Assembly (NCBI GenBank): GCA_005882765.1 | Contig: VBDV01000116.1 | Location: 1 to 47,855, forward strand | DNA: 47,855 bases | Reading direction: 5' to 3' | From: Chloroflexota bacterium | Lineage (GTDB): Bacteria > Chloroflexota > Limnocylindria > P2-11E | In this document: positions 32,941 through 41,321 of the stretch, one piece after another | How the letters are laid out: each line of letters begins with the position of its first letter | Numbering within the stretch: the first letter of the stretch is position 1 | The notes under the pieces: model-generated | The model's input: the letters and a program-made list of their open reading frames with translations, nothing else | What the model was told of the DNA's origin: nothing | Databases searched by the model: none | Made by a program: the position numbers and the translations under genes

Positions 32941-33938
32941 TTCCACCGGGGACGCTTCGCACCAGCACGGCCCTCGCCGCCGCCGCGATCATGCTCGTGC
33001 TCGCGGTCGGTGCCGGCGCGGCGTTCGGCGTGGTCACGCGTGCTACACCGACGGCGCCGCCGTCGTCGCCGACACCTCCCGCCCCGACCCCCGAGCCCGA
33101 CACCGGGCCGCTCGTGTTCAAGCAGCCGCTCTCCGCGGGATGCGCGACCGACGACGCGGTGTGGGTCGTGTCGGATGGCGGAGGCATCGGGCGCTTCGAC
33201 CGCCAGCTGCAGCACTGGGAGCTCATCGATCCGACGCTGCGCTCGCTCGTCGCGGCGGCGTGCGGCGCCGACGAGGTCACCGCGGTCGGCTCCTTCGGCA
33301 GGGTCCTGAGCATCGACGATCTCGGCAAGACGATCCGCGCCGACGATATCGGCGTCTTCAATGCGTACGCCCTGTCGCTGATGCCGGACGGCGCGCTCGT
33401 CGTCGGCTCAGACGGCACGGTGCTGCGCCAGACCGCGGCGGGCTGGTCCGACTACGCGAAGGGCATCACCGAGGACCTCTATGGCGTCGTCGGCTTCGCG
33501 AGCGGGTCGGCATGGGCCGTTGGGGCGGGCGGCGTCACGTACCGCCTCGAGCAAGCCGGGTGGAGGCCGTTCGACACCGGGACGACTTCGTCGCTTCGAA
33601 CGGTCGCCGCCGCGTCTCCGACGGAGGCGGTCACCGCGGGGGACGACGGCGTGATCCTCCGGTTCGATGGCAAGTGGCATCCGATCGAGAGCGGCGTGCA
33701 GCACGAGCTCCGCGCGTCGGCGCGTGTCGGTGCCCTCACGTACGTGGTCGGGGATGGCGGAACGGCTCTCGTCGTCGAGGGCAACGCGGTTCGCCCAGTC
33801 GCGAATCTCAACACCACCTGCTCTCTGCGAAGCGTGTTCACGCACGGCAGCGAGGTCTGGTTCGTGGGCTACGAAGGAACGCTCGCGGGCGTATGGAGAA
33901 AGAGCGGAGACCGGATCGACAGCTGGGGCACGTGCTAG
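32937..33938 (+). CDS. Exported YCF48-like propeller protein (apparent CTG start)
   Basis: A 333-residue protein if it starts at CTG 32937, inside CTGA shared with the htpX stop, with GAGG 7 nt upstream. That start gives a full signal sequence (MIPPGTLRTSTALAAAAIML then VLAVGAGAAFG) with an Arg n-region. The first ATG (32991) would begin in mid-hydrophobic core. A Pro/Thr linker is followed by about six repeats of 35-45 residues (DDAVWVVSDGGGIGRFDR, DEVTAVGSFGRVLSIDD, GSAWAVGAGGVTYRLEQAGW, TEAVTAGDDGVILRFDGKW), resembling the photosystem-II-assembly YCF48/BNR propeller. Function unknown. Confidence 0.72.
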   Translation: MIPPGTLRTSTALAAAAIMLVLAVGAGAAFGVVTRATPTAPPSSPTPPAPTPEPDTGPLVFKQPLSAGCATDDAVWVVSDGGGIGRFDRQLQHWELIDPTLRSLVAAACGADEVTAVGSFGRVLSIDDLGKTIRADDIGVFNAYALSLMPDGALVVGSDGTVLRQTAAGWSDYAKGITEDLYGVVGFASGSAWAVGAGGVTYRLEQAGWRPFDTGTTSSLRTVAAASPTEAVTAGDDGVILRFDGKWHPIESGVQHELRASARVGALTYVVGDGGTALVVEGNAVRPVANLNTTCSLRSVFTHGSEVWFVGYEGTLAGVWRKSGDRIDSWGTC

Positions 33939-35131
33939 GCGCCCCACCCCTTGCGGGCATCCGTGTGGTCGAGATCGGGAACTACATGGCGGGTCCGTAC
34001 TGCGGGATGCAGCTCGCGGATCTCGGCGCCGACGTCGTCAAGGTCGAGCATCCGACGGCCGGCGACCTCGCGCGGCTTCTCGAGCCTCTCGCCTCCGGCG
34101 AAAGCGGAAACTTCGCGCGACTCAATCGCGACAAGCGCAGCCTCGCGATCGACCTCAAACGCGAAGAGGGCCGCGCGATCTTCCGCAGGCTCGCTGAGAG
34201 AGCCGATGTCATCGTCGAGAACCTGAGGCCCGGCACGATGGACGACCTGGGGCTTCCGCCGGCATCGCTCCTGGAGGCGAATCCCCGCCTTGTCTATGTC
34301 GCGGTCACCGGTTGGGGACTCGACGGCCCGTACGCCGACCGGCCCGCCCTCGACATCATCGTGCAGGGGCAGAGCGGGCTCATGAGCATCACCGGCGAAG
34401 AAGGCGGCGCACCGGTGAAGGTCGGCGTCTCGATCGCGGACCTCACCGCGGCGCTCTACGCGACGATCGCGACGCTGGCCGCTCTTCGCGCCCGCGAGCG
34501 CGACGGTCGAGGGCAGCTCGTGGACATCTCGATGTTCGAATCGGCGGTGTCTCTCGCGGTGTGGGAGGCCGGCGTGTACTTCGGCAGCGGCGAGGTGCCG
34601 CGCGCGGCCGGCTCGGCGCACAAGCTCGTCGCGCCGTATCAGGCCGTGGCCGCGTCCGATCGTCACTTCATCGTTGGCGCCACGACACCGCCGAACTGGA
34701 CGGCCTTCTGTCGCGTCGTCGGGCTCGGGCCGCTCGAGACCGATGCGCGGTTCGCGGACGCGAACACGCGACGCCGCAACCGCGAAGCGCTGGTCCTCGC
34801 GATCGAGAAGGTGACACGCACGAAGCCCGCCGAGCACTGGCTCGCGCTCCTCCGCAAGGCGGGCGTGCCCTGCGGCGAGATCGCCGACTACGGCGATGTC
34901 TTCAACGACGAACACCTCCTCGCGCGGAAGTTCTTCATCGATCTCGAGCACCCGGTGCTCGGTACGCTCCGCGGCCTCGGCTCACCGATGCGGCTCGCCC
35001 GGACTCCCGTCCGACACCACCGCGCCGGCCCACGACTCGGCGAGCACACCGCCGACGTGCTCCGCGAGCTCGGCTGGAGTGACGCCGACGTCGACGATCT
35101 GGCGGGTGCGAGCATCATCGCTCGCGCATGA
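33932..35131 (+). CDS. CaiB/BaiF family CoA-transferase (class III)
   Basis: A 399-residue protein from GTG 33932, overlapping the previous stop by 7 nt. Seen: PPLAGIRVVEIGNYMAGPYCGMQLADLGADVVKVEHP, NRDKRSLAIDLKREEGRAIFRRLAERADVIVENLRPGTMDDLGL, catalytic Asp141 in PALDIIVQGQSGLMSITG, and DISMFESAVSLAVWEAG. It moves CoA between carboxylic acids; the specific acid is unknown. Coupled (ATGA) to an enoyl-CoA hydratase family gene, suggesting a short acyl-CoA catabolic step pair. Confidence 0.92.
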   Translation: MLGAPPLAGIRVVEIGNYMAGPYCGMQLADLGADVVKVEHPTAGDLARLLEPLASGESGNFARLNRDKRSLAIDLKREEGRAIFRRLAERADVIVENLRPGTMDDLGLPPASLLEANPRLVYVAVTGWGLDGPYADRPALDIIVQGQSGLMSITGEEGGAPVKVGVSIADLTAALYATIATLAALRARERDGRGQLVDISMFESAVSLAVWEAGVYFGSGEVPRAAGSAHKLVAPYQAVAASDRHFIVGATTPPNWTAFCRVVGLGPLETDARFADANTRRRNREALVLAIEKVTRTKPAEHWLALLRKAGVPCGEIADYGDVFNDEHLLARKFFIDLEHPVLGTLRGLGSPMRLARTPVRHHRAGPRLGEHTADVLRELGWSDADVDDLAGASIIARA

Positions 35132-35904
35132 CCGAGGAGATCCGGACCGAACGGCGCGCGGGAGCGCTCTGGATCGTCGTGGACCGGCCGACGGCCCGGA
35201 ACGCGATGACCTTCGCGATGTACGACCGCGTCGCCGCCATCTGCCGCGACGCGAGCGCCGACGCCACGGTGAAAGCCGTCGTGATCAGCGGGGCGGGCGA
35301 CGCGTTCGTCGCGGGGACGGATATCGCGCAGTTCGTCGATTTCAAAGAAGCCTCGCAGGCGCTCGAATACGAGCGCCGCATGGACGCCTGGCTCGGCGCG
35401 ATCGAGGACGTGCGGGTGCCCACCATCGCCGCGCTTCGCGGGCCGGTCGTCGGCGGCGGTCTCGCGATTGCCGCGGCGTGCGATCTGCGGGTCGCCGCGC
35501 CGTCGGCACGCTTCGGTGTCCCGGTCGCGAGAACGCTTGGGAACTGTTTTTCGGCGGCGAACCTCGTGCGCCTCGCCGCGCTCGTCGGCCTCGGCCGCGT
35601 GAAGGAGCTCGTCTTCACCGCACGGCTCATCGACGCCGCGGAAGCACAAGCGATCGGCCTCGTGACCGAGGTCGTGGACGGTGAGGATGCGCTCGAGCCA
35701 CGGGTGGGCGAGCTCGTCAAGCAGCTCGCCTCGTACGCGCCGCTTACGCTTCACGCCACGAAGGAGATGGTCCGCCGGATCCGCGCGCGGATGATGCCGG
35801 ACGAGGCTGCGGACCTCGTGGCGCTCTGCTACACGAGCGCCGATTTCCGCGAGGGCGTGAGGGCCTTCATCGAACGGCGCAAGCCGGTGTGGAGTGGTCG
35901 GTGA
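35128..35904 (+). CDS. Enoyl-CoA hydratase/isomerase family protein
   Basis: A 258-residue crotonase-fold protein. Seen: DRPTARNAMTFAMYDRV, oxyanion residues in ISGAGDAFVAGTDIAQF and LRGPVVGGGLAIAAACDLR, and GRVKELVFTARLIDAAEAQAIGLVTEVVD. The first catalytic Glu of true hydratases (FGxPE) is Val here (FGVPVARTLG), so it may be an isomerase, hydrolase or other crotonase-fold activity. Coupled upstream to the CoA-transferase (ATGA) and downstream to a membrane protein (GTGA). Confidence 0.9.
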   Translation: MTEEIRTERRAGALWIVVDRPTARNAMTFAMYDRVAAICRDASADATVKAVVISGAGDAFVAGTDIAQFVDFKEASQALEYERRMDAWLGAIEDVRVPTIAALRGPVVGGGLAIAAACDLRVAAPSARFGVPVARTLGNCFSAANLVRLAALVGLGRVKELVFTARLIDAAEAQAIGLVTEVVDGEDALEPRVGELVKQLASYAPLTLHATKEMVRRIRARMMPDEAADLVALCYTSADFREGVRAFIERRKPVWSGR

Positions 35905-36386
35905 CTCGCTATCACGAGTCGCAGCGCTTCCATGGCGCGATCCTTGGCCTGCTCGTCGCGGCCTTCGTCGTCGTCGCGGTTGTGACGATCGTCGAGGTGG
36001 TCGCGGGCCGACCCGCCGAGGTCTGGCTCATCGTCGTCGGGCCGCTCGTCGTCCTCGTCGTGGCGGTGCTCTTGTCGCTCTCGCACCTCGACGTCGACGT
36101 CACGGACGAAGGTGTGACGATCGCGTTCCGCTACGTGTGGCCGGCTCGCCGCATTGGGTTCTCCGAGATCGTCGGTCTCGAGGTCCGTAGCTACAACCCG
36201 CTCCTTGAGTACGGCGGTTGGGGGGTCCGACTCGGCCCCAAGGGCTGGGGTTACATGACCGGCGGCAACGAGGGCGTGCAGCTCCGCCTGCGCAAGGGCC
36301 TGCCGGTGCTTATCGGCTCGAGGCGGCCGCGAGACCTCGAGGCGGCGATCCGTGCGGGTGTTGAAGGCGCCCCCAGAATGTCATGA
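35901..36386 (+). CDS. Two-helix membrane protein with PH-like domain (hypothetical)
   Basis: A 161-residue protein from GTG 35901 (GTGA overlap). Two membrane helices (GLLVAAFVVVAVVTIVEVV and VWLIVVGPLVVLVVAVLL) are followed by a small beta-rich domain (LDVDVTDEGVTIAFRYVWPARRI, IVGLEVRSYNPL, EGVQLRLRKGLPVLIGSRRP) resembling bacterial PH-like domains. Function not recognised. Its stop overlaps the next start (ATGA). Confidence 0.72.
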   Translation: MTRYHESQRFHGAILGLLVAAFVVVAVVTIVEVVAGRPAEVWLIVVGPLVVLVVAVLLSLSHLDVDVTDEGVTIAFRYVWPARRIGFSEIVGLEVRSYNPLLEYGGWGVRLGPKGWGYMTGGNEGVQLRLRKGLPVLIGSRRPRDLEAAIRAGVEGAPRMS

Positions 36387-36602
36387 GGCTCATCCGGTTT
36401 GGCCTGTTCGGGTTCGCCTTCTGGATGATCGGCTTTGGGATCTTCATCTTCGTGGGCTCGCTTAGTGCCCCGATGGCGATGCCTGGGCTCATGCCCCTTG
36501 CCGCGCTCATGGGAGTCGTCTTGGGTCCTCCTCCTGCTCGCGTTGTGGGCTTTTCCGTTGTCCACGCGTCGCGGCCGCGCCTACGGCGACGATGACCACT
36601 AG
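36383..36602 (+). CDS. Small two-helix membrane protein, frameshifted as written
   Basis: It starts at ATG 36383 within ATGA. As written, the frame gives 70 residues with one clean helix (FGLFGFAFWMIGFGIFIFVG) and an unlikely Pro/Arg-rich end (RPRLRRR) stopping at 36595. Removing one G from GGG at 36523-36525 continues ALMGVVLVLLLLALWAFPLS, a proper second helix, then STRRGRAYGDDDH and a TAG at 36600-36602. The natural protein is therefore probably 72 residues with two helices. Either a base-call error in a G-run or a genuine disruption. Confidence 0.55.
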
Positions 36603-36605
36603 CGG

Positions 36606-36611
36606 TACGAT
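36606..36611 (+). promoter_or_regulatory. Candidate -10 box (TACGAT) of a leaderless transcript
   Basis: TACGAT ends exactly 6 nt before GTG 36618; no Shine-Dalgarno is present. Confidence 0.35.
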
Positions 36612-36617
36612 CGGTCC

Positions 36618-37034
36618 GTGATTCGCTGCGTTGTCGAGTCCGTCCGTCTCTACGAGGAAAAGCACTTCGTCAATCTCATGGACGACTCGGGCGCGGCGCT
36701 GCCAATCTGGATCGGCCCGGACACGGCTGCCGCGATTCAGAGCGCAGTTTCCGGGACGAGGAACGAGCGGCCTCTCACGCACGACCTGCTCCTCTCGACC
36801 TTCGAGAAGCTCGGTGTGCGCGTCGCGCGCGTGGGAATCACCGGGTTCGTGCCGTTCGCCGATCCCAGCCACGGCGGCGTTTTCTACGCGACGCTGTACC
36901 TCGAGCGAGGCTCAGAGCGGATCGAGGTCGATTCACGTCCATCGGATGCGATCGCGCTCGCGGTCCGCACCGGCGCGCCGATCGACGTCGATGACGCGAT
37001 CTTCGCGAAGGGTTCGGTGAAGCCGGCGCGCTAG
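36618..37034 (+). CDS. Bifunctional nuclease family protein (DUF151), paralogue 2
   Basis: A 138-residue protein. Seen: CVVESVRLYEEKHFVNLMDDSG, LPIWIGPDTAAAIQSAVSG, ERPLTHDLLLSTFEKLGVRV, GGVFYATLYLE, DSRPSDAIALAVRTGAPI, the same core as the gene at 14994 but without its acidic C-terminal tail. It starts at GTG 36618 and, like paralogue 1, appears leaderless. Nuclease activity is inferred from family only. Confidence 0.88.
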   Translation: MIRCVVESVRLYEEKHFVNLMDDSGAALPIWIGPDTAAAIQSAVSGTRNERPLTHDLLLSTFEKLGVRVARVGITGFVPFADPSHGGVFYATLYLERGSERIEVDSRPSDAIALAVRTGAPIDVDDAIFAKGSVKPAR

Positions 37035-37065
37035 GCAGTCCACGGCGCTGATCTCCACGTTTGGC

Positions 37066-37725
37066 CTACTTGAGATACTGGTTGAGTTCGCCGCTGGCGA
37101 TCTCCTCAAGGGCGCGCTTGCTGTCGTTGGGTTCGATTCCTTCCTTTGAGTCAGAGAAGTCTTCGCTGAGTTTTGCAGCCTCAGTTAAGTCGGTCGCAGT
37201 CGCTCTTCCAGCCTGGATCAGCCCCCGGGCTATAGCGAACGCGAGCCTGCGGCCTTTAGCCGGCTCGGACCGTTCAAGGTCGCCGATTCGTGGCAACGCG
37301 GGATTTCCGTCGGGCCCACAGTTGCCCGCGATCCAAGCGATCGCGACGTCAAGACCGCGCTCGTTCATCAGCGGCAGGAGCACCGCCAGCTCTTTGGCCA
37401 CGGCTGCGCGGGCGGCCAACACGTAGCGTCCGTCGCTGACCTCATTTCCGTCGGCGAGCCCCGCTAGGAGCACGAGTACCCAGACTCTCCAACGGAACGG
37501 TGTTCTCTTGTCGCCGGCGATTTCTGCGAGGAATGGCACCGCGAAGGCGCTTGCCTCGTAGACGGTCCCTTGATGGTCGAGGCACCCGAAGAGCTGGTCG
37601 ATAGCTCGCTCGCGGACGGTCTCGCTTCCAATGGCGACATCGCGCAGGAGGCTCGGGACGTCATCCGCGCGCCCGTAGGCGTGATGGAGCTGGTGCCACG
37701 GCACCGCGTCGAGACCTTCGAGCAT
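37066..37725 (-). CDS. HEAT-like helical repeat protein
   Basis: A 219-residue largely helical protein: LDAVPWHQLHHAYGRADDVPSLLRDVAIG, then YEASAFAVPFLAEIAG, AVAKELAVLLPLMNERGLDVAIAWIAGNCG and repeated short helix pairs. The W-H-x-L-x-H-A-Y-G-x-A-x-D-V-P opening is shared with uncharacterised HEAT/armadillo-type proteins of actinobacteria. Its ATG overlaps the upstream permease stop (TGATG) although nothing links it functionally to transport. Base composition is slightly lower in GC than neighbours at the 3' end. Confidence 0.7.
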   Translation of the reverse strand: MLEGLDAVPWHQLHHAYGRADDVPSLLRDVAIGSETVRERAIDQLFGCLDHQGTVYEASAFAVPFLAEIAGDKRTPFRWRVWVLVLLAGLADGNEVSDGRYVLAARAAVAKELAVLLPLMNERGLDVAIAWIAGNCGPDGNPALPRIGDLERSEPAKGRRLAFAIARGLIQAGRATATDLTEAAKLSEDFSDSKEGIEPNDSKRALEEIASGELNQYLK

Positions 37726-38657
37726 CAGGCCGTCCGCAGACGCGGATCGAGCGCATCGCGAAGCGAGTCCCCAAATAGGTTGAAGCCGAACACCGCGAGG
37801 CTGATCGCGACGCCCGGCGCGATCGCGAGCCACGGTGCCTGCTCGAGGAACTGCATGCCGGCGCCGCGGAGCATGAGCCCCCACGACGGCGTCGGCTCGA
37901 ATACGCCGAGACCGAGGAACGAGAGCGAGGCCTCGAGCAGGATCGCTTGCCCGAGGAACGCCGTGAGCATGATCAGGTAGGGCGCGAACACGTTCGGGGC
38001 GATGTGGCGGAACATGATGCGCACCGCGCCGGACCCGACGGCGCGCGTCGCCTCGATGTACGGCATGTTCACGATGCTGAGCGCGCTCGAGCGCACGACG
38101 CGCGCGACCCGCGGGATGATCGGGACCGTTATCGCGGCGATGACGTTCGCGATCTTGTCCTCGCCGGTCCCGAGCGCGGCCACGACCGCGATCGCGATGA
38201 CGATGAGCGGGAAGCTGAGGAGGACGTCCATGAGCCGCTGGACGAGCTGATCGACCTTCCCGCCGAAATACGCGCCGACCACCCCGAGGACAAGTCCGAG
38301 CGTGCAACCGACGAACGACGCGCTGAACCCGACGAGCAGCGCGGTTCGCGAGCCGTAGACGATCCGCGAGAAGACGTCCCGGCCGAACGGGTCTGTTCCG
38401 AGCAGGTGCTGGAACGACGGGCCTTGCAAGAGATCGCTGAACCGGATCTCGACCGGGTCGTAGGGCGCGATCCGATCGGCGAACGCCGCGGTGAGGAGCA
38501 TGACGATGATCAGCACGGCCCCCGCGGTGCCGAGCGGCCGTCGCCGGACGAACTCCCGCCAAAAACGGACAAAGCGCCGCCGCCCGGTCGACTCGAGGTA
38601 TCGCCGCCTCGCGGTGTCGTCGGCATCCCGGACCGCTGGCCGCGCGAGCTCGGTCAC
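37725..38657 (-). CDS. ABC transporter permease, DppC/OppC type
   Basis: A 310-residue protein from GTG 38657. Seen: RRRPLGTAGAVLIIVMLLTAAFADRIAPYDP, HLLGTDPFGRDVFSRIVYGSRTALLVG, and the EAA loop PYIEATRAVGSGAVRIMFRHIAPN, six membrane segments. It is one half of a dipeptide/oligopeptide/nickel-type importer. GTGA overlap with the DppB-type gene. Confidence 0.93.
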   Translation of the reverse strand: MTELARPAVRDADDTARRRYLESTGRRRFVRFWREFVRRRPLGTAGAVLIIVMLLTAAFADRIAPYDPVEIRFSDLLQGPSFQHLLGTDPFGRDVFSRIVYGSRTALLVGFSASFVGCTLGLVLGVVGAYFGGKVDQLVQRLMDVLLSFPLIVIAIAVVAALGTGEDKIANVIAAITVPIIPRVARVVRSSALSIVNMPYIEATRAVGSGAVRIMFRHIAPNVFAPYLIMLTAFLGQAILLEASLSFLGLGVFEPTPSWGLMLRGAGMQFLEQAPWLAIAPGVAISLAVFGFNLFGDSLRDALDPRLRTA

Positions 38658-39601
38658 GAGTAGCGGATCCTCGGATCCAGCACCACGTAGGCCATGTCGA
38701 CCACGAAGTTGATGAGTACGAAGACCGACGCGAGGAGCAGCACCAGGGCCTGGATGAGCGTGTAGTCGCGGTGCGCGACCGCGTCGACGAGCAGCTTGCC
38801 GATGCCGTTGAGGTTGAAGACCTGCTCGGTGACGACGAGGCCGCCGATGAGGAACGCGAATTCGAGGCTGATGACGGTGACGACTGGCAGGAGCGCGTTC
38901 CGGAGCGCGTGTCGGAGGACGACGATGCTGTCGCTGACGCCCTTTGCGCGCGCCGTGCGGACGTAGTCCTCGCGCAGGACCTCGAGAACGGTCGAGCGAG
39001 TCATACGCATCGACACCGCCGAATAGCGGTAGCCGACCGAGAGCGCTGGGAGGACCATTTGGGAAAGGTTCGCGATGGGATCGTCCGTGATCGCCGTGAA
39101 GACGAGCGGCGGCGCCCATCCGAAGAACGTGATGGTCGCGAGCACCATGAGCAGCCCGATCCAGAAGCTCGGCATCGCGAGGCCGCCGATCGAGAACAGC
39201 CGGATCGCGTAGTCGGTCCAGGTATCCTGCCGAACCGCCGCGAGGACCCCGAGCGGTATCGCGATCGTGATCGCAAGAAGGGTCGCGATGATGGCGAGCT
39301 CGAGCGACAGCGGGAAACGCACGAGGATCTCCTCGACGACCGGATGGCCGGTCCACAGCGAGGTGCCGAGATCGAAGTGCGCAATCTCGCCCATCCAGTC
39401 GGTGAACTGCGCCCACATCGGCTTATCCAGACCGAGCTGGTGACGCTCGTCGTCGATCACCGACTGGGGTACTGGCGAGCCCGCGTACTTCAGGGCGACG
39501 ATGTCACCTGGAACCGCGCGCATGATGACGAATGTCAGGATGGCGACCCCGACGAGTGTCGGAATCATGAGCAGGAGCCGCCCGGCGACGTACCGGCGCA
39601 T
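38654..39601 (-). CDS. ABC transporter permease, DppB/OppB type
   Basis: A 315-residue protein. Seen: MRRYVAGRLLLMIPTLVGVAILTFVIMRAVPGD (family opening), LGLDKPMWAQFTDWM, FDLGTSLWTGHPVVEEI, the EAA loop EDYVRTARAKGVSDSIVVLRHALRNAL and the ending DMAYVVLDPRIRYS. It pairs with the DppC-type permease. It follows the binding-protein gene by 41 nt. Confidence 0.95.
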   Translation of the reverse strand: MRRYVAGRLLLMIPTLVGVAILTFVIMRAVPGDIVALKYAGSPVPQSVIDDERHQLGLDKPMWAQFTDWMGEIAHFDLGTSLWTGHPVVEEILVRFPLSLELAIIATLLAITIAIPLGVLAAVRQDTWTDYAIRLFSIGGLAMPSFWIGLLMVLATITFFGWAPPLVFTAITDDPIANLSQMVLPALSVGYRYSAVSMRMTRSTVLEVLREDYVRTARAKGVSDSIVVLRHALRNALLPVVTVISLEFAFLIGGLVVTEQVFNLNGIGKLLVDAVAHRDYTLIQALVLLLASVFVLINFVVDMAYVVLDPRIRYS

Positions 39602-39642
39602 CCGGTAAGTCTCGGGCGGCTCCCCCTAGTTCGCTAGTTCGC

Positions 39643-41295
39643 CTATTTCCCCAGCCAGACCGTCTCGAGGTCCTGGTTGGTGTAGTGGTTCGAGCCGATG
39701 CGCCAACCGCGGACGATGCTGAGATACGGGATGATCCGGTACCACCAGAGCACGGGGTACTGGTAGGCCTTCGTGTCCATCGCGTATTTCTCGATGTCCG
39801 CGACGAGCGCCTTCCGCTTGGCCGGGTCGGTCTCGCGGCCCTGCCCGTCGATCATCTTGTCGAGGGTCGCGTCGTCGTAATACGCGAAGTTGAGGCCCTT
39901 CCCGAGTCCCGACGCGGACCAGAACTTCGCGAGCTGGAGGTCAGGCTCATCGAGGAAGTCGCAGTTGAAGTCGAGGGCCACCTCGAAGTTGCCCGCGCGC
40001 AGGTCCGCCTGGTAGGCGGAGGTCTCCTTCACGTCGTGGGTCGCGGTGATGCCGACCTGCTTCCACTGGTCGATCACGAAGAGCGCGACCGGCTCGTACG
40101 GCGTGGTGATGTTGCGATTCAGGAACTTGAACGTGAGGTTCGTCTGGCCCGCATCGGCCAGAAGCTGCTTGGCCTTCGCCTTGTTGGCGGCGCCGTCGGT
40201 GCCGAAGCCCGCGATCTTCTGGAGATCGGCGTCAGCTTGTGCGAACGGTCCCTTCGGCCGCATCAGGCCACCGACGTCCTTCACGATGGTGATCTTCTGT
40301 AGGGCCGTGCTCCCGGCGTAGCGGTCGATCGCGAGCGTGAGCGCTTGCCGGACGCGGACGTCATCGAAGGGCGGCTTCTTGGTGTTCGGGACGACGTAGT
40401 TCACGCAGATCCACGGAGCTTCCTGGATCGCGAGTGAGGTGCCGAGCGCGCCTGAGAGCGTGTCGCGCTGCTGCGGGGTGAAGCCGCGGAATTCGATCGC
40501 GGCCTGCTTGCTGCGGATCGCGTTCACCTCGGCGCTCGCGTCGGTGATGATCAGGGCCTTGTACCCATCGAGGTAGGGGAGCTGGACGCCGTTCTTGTCC
40601 TTGCCGAAGTAATCGGGGAACTTCTTACCGATCCAGTCCTGCCCCTTGGTGTTCGAGACGTAGGTGAATGGGCCCGTGCCCATGATGTTCTTCTCGTACC
40701 AGTGGATGTCCGCCTTGAGCTTCGCCGCGCTGTAGATGAAGTTCCATGGCGACGCGAGGTTCGTGGCGAACGACGCGGACGGGTACTTGAGCTTGAAGGT
40801 GACCGTGTCGGGCGCAGCGGCTGTGATGCCGTTCGTATCGACCGCCGCGTAGGCGCCGGCGCGCGGCGACAGCACGCCCGTCGGCGGGAAGATGATCTTG
40901 TTGTACGTCGCGACGACGTCGTCGCTTGTCATCTTCGACCCGTCGTGGAACTTCACGTCGGTCCGGAGCTTGATCGTGTACGTGAGCTTGTCCGCGGAAA
41001 TCTCGGGCATCGCCGCGGCGACGTCCGGGATGACCTTGGTCAGGTCGTTCGGGTCGAATTTGTAGAGCGTGCTGTAGTGCGGCGCGATCGGATGCAGGAG
41101 CGCGAAGGTCGTTTCGCGGTGCCCGTCGAACGACGGCGGCTCGGCGTTCACGATGAAGGTCAACGTTCCGCCCGGTTGCGGCTGCTCCGCGGCGGTCCCG
41201 GACTGCGTTGGCGCGTTGCCCTTTGGTGCCGGGGTGCAAGCCGCAAGCAGGAGAGCGAGCGCTACTGGAAACGCGGCGATCTGGCGGTTGAACAC
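39643..41295 (-). CDS. ABC transporter substrate-binding lipoprotein (family 5)
   Basis: A 550-residue protein. From GTG 41295 the N-terminus MFNRQIAAFPVALALLLAAC is a lipoprotein signal with lipobox LLAAC, then a Thr/Gln-rich linker and the family-5 domain (GGTLTFIVNAEPPSFDGH, LRTDVKFHDGSKMTSDDVVATYNKI, DDVRVRQALTLAIDRYA). GTG 41304 is an alternative but its Shine-Dalgarno would be adjacent. It captures a peptide, metal-chelate or opine-like solute. No ATPase genes (DppD/DppF) lie in the window. Confidence 0.93.
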   Translation of the reverse strand: MFNRQIAAFPVALALLLAACTPAPKGNAPTQSGTAAEQPQPGGTLTFIVNAEPPSFDGHRETTFALLHPIAPHYSTLYKFDPNDLTKVIPDVAAAMPEISADKLTYTIKLRTDVKFHDGSKMTSDDVVATYNKIIFPPTGVLSPRAGAYAAVDTNGITAAAPDTVTFKLKYPSASFATNLASPWNFIYSAAKLKADIHWYEKNIMGTGPFTYVSNTKGQDWIGKKFPDYFGKDKNGVQLPYLDGYKALIITDASAEVNAIRSKQAAIEFRGFTPQQRDTLSGALGTSLAIQEAPWICVNYVVPNTKKPPFDDVRVRQALTLAIDRYAGSTALQKITIVKDVGGLMRPKGPFAQADADLQKIAGFGTDGAANKAKAKQLLADAGQTNLTFKFLNRNITTPYEPVALFVIDQWKQVGITATHDVKETSAYQADLRAGNFEVALDFNCDFLDEPDLQLAKFWSASGLGKGLNFAYYDDATLDKMIDGQGRETDPAKRKALVADIEKYAMDTKAYQYPVLWWYRIIPYLSIVRGWRIGSNHYTNQDLETVWLGK

Positions 41296-41321
41296 GAGGA
41301 CCACCCCCTCGGGCCGAGACT

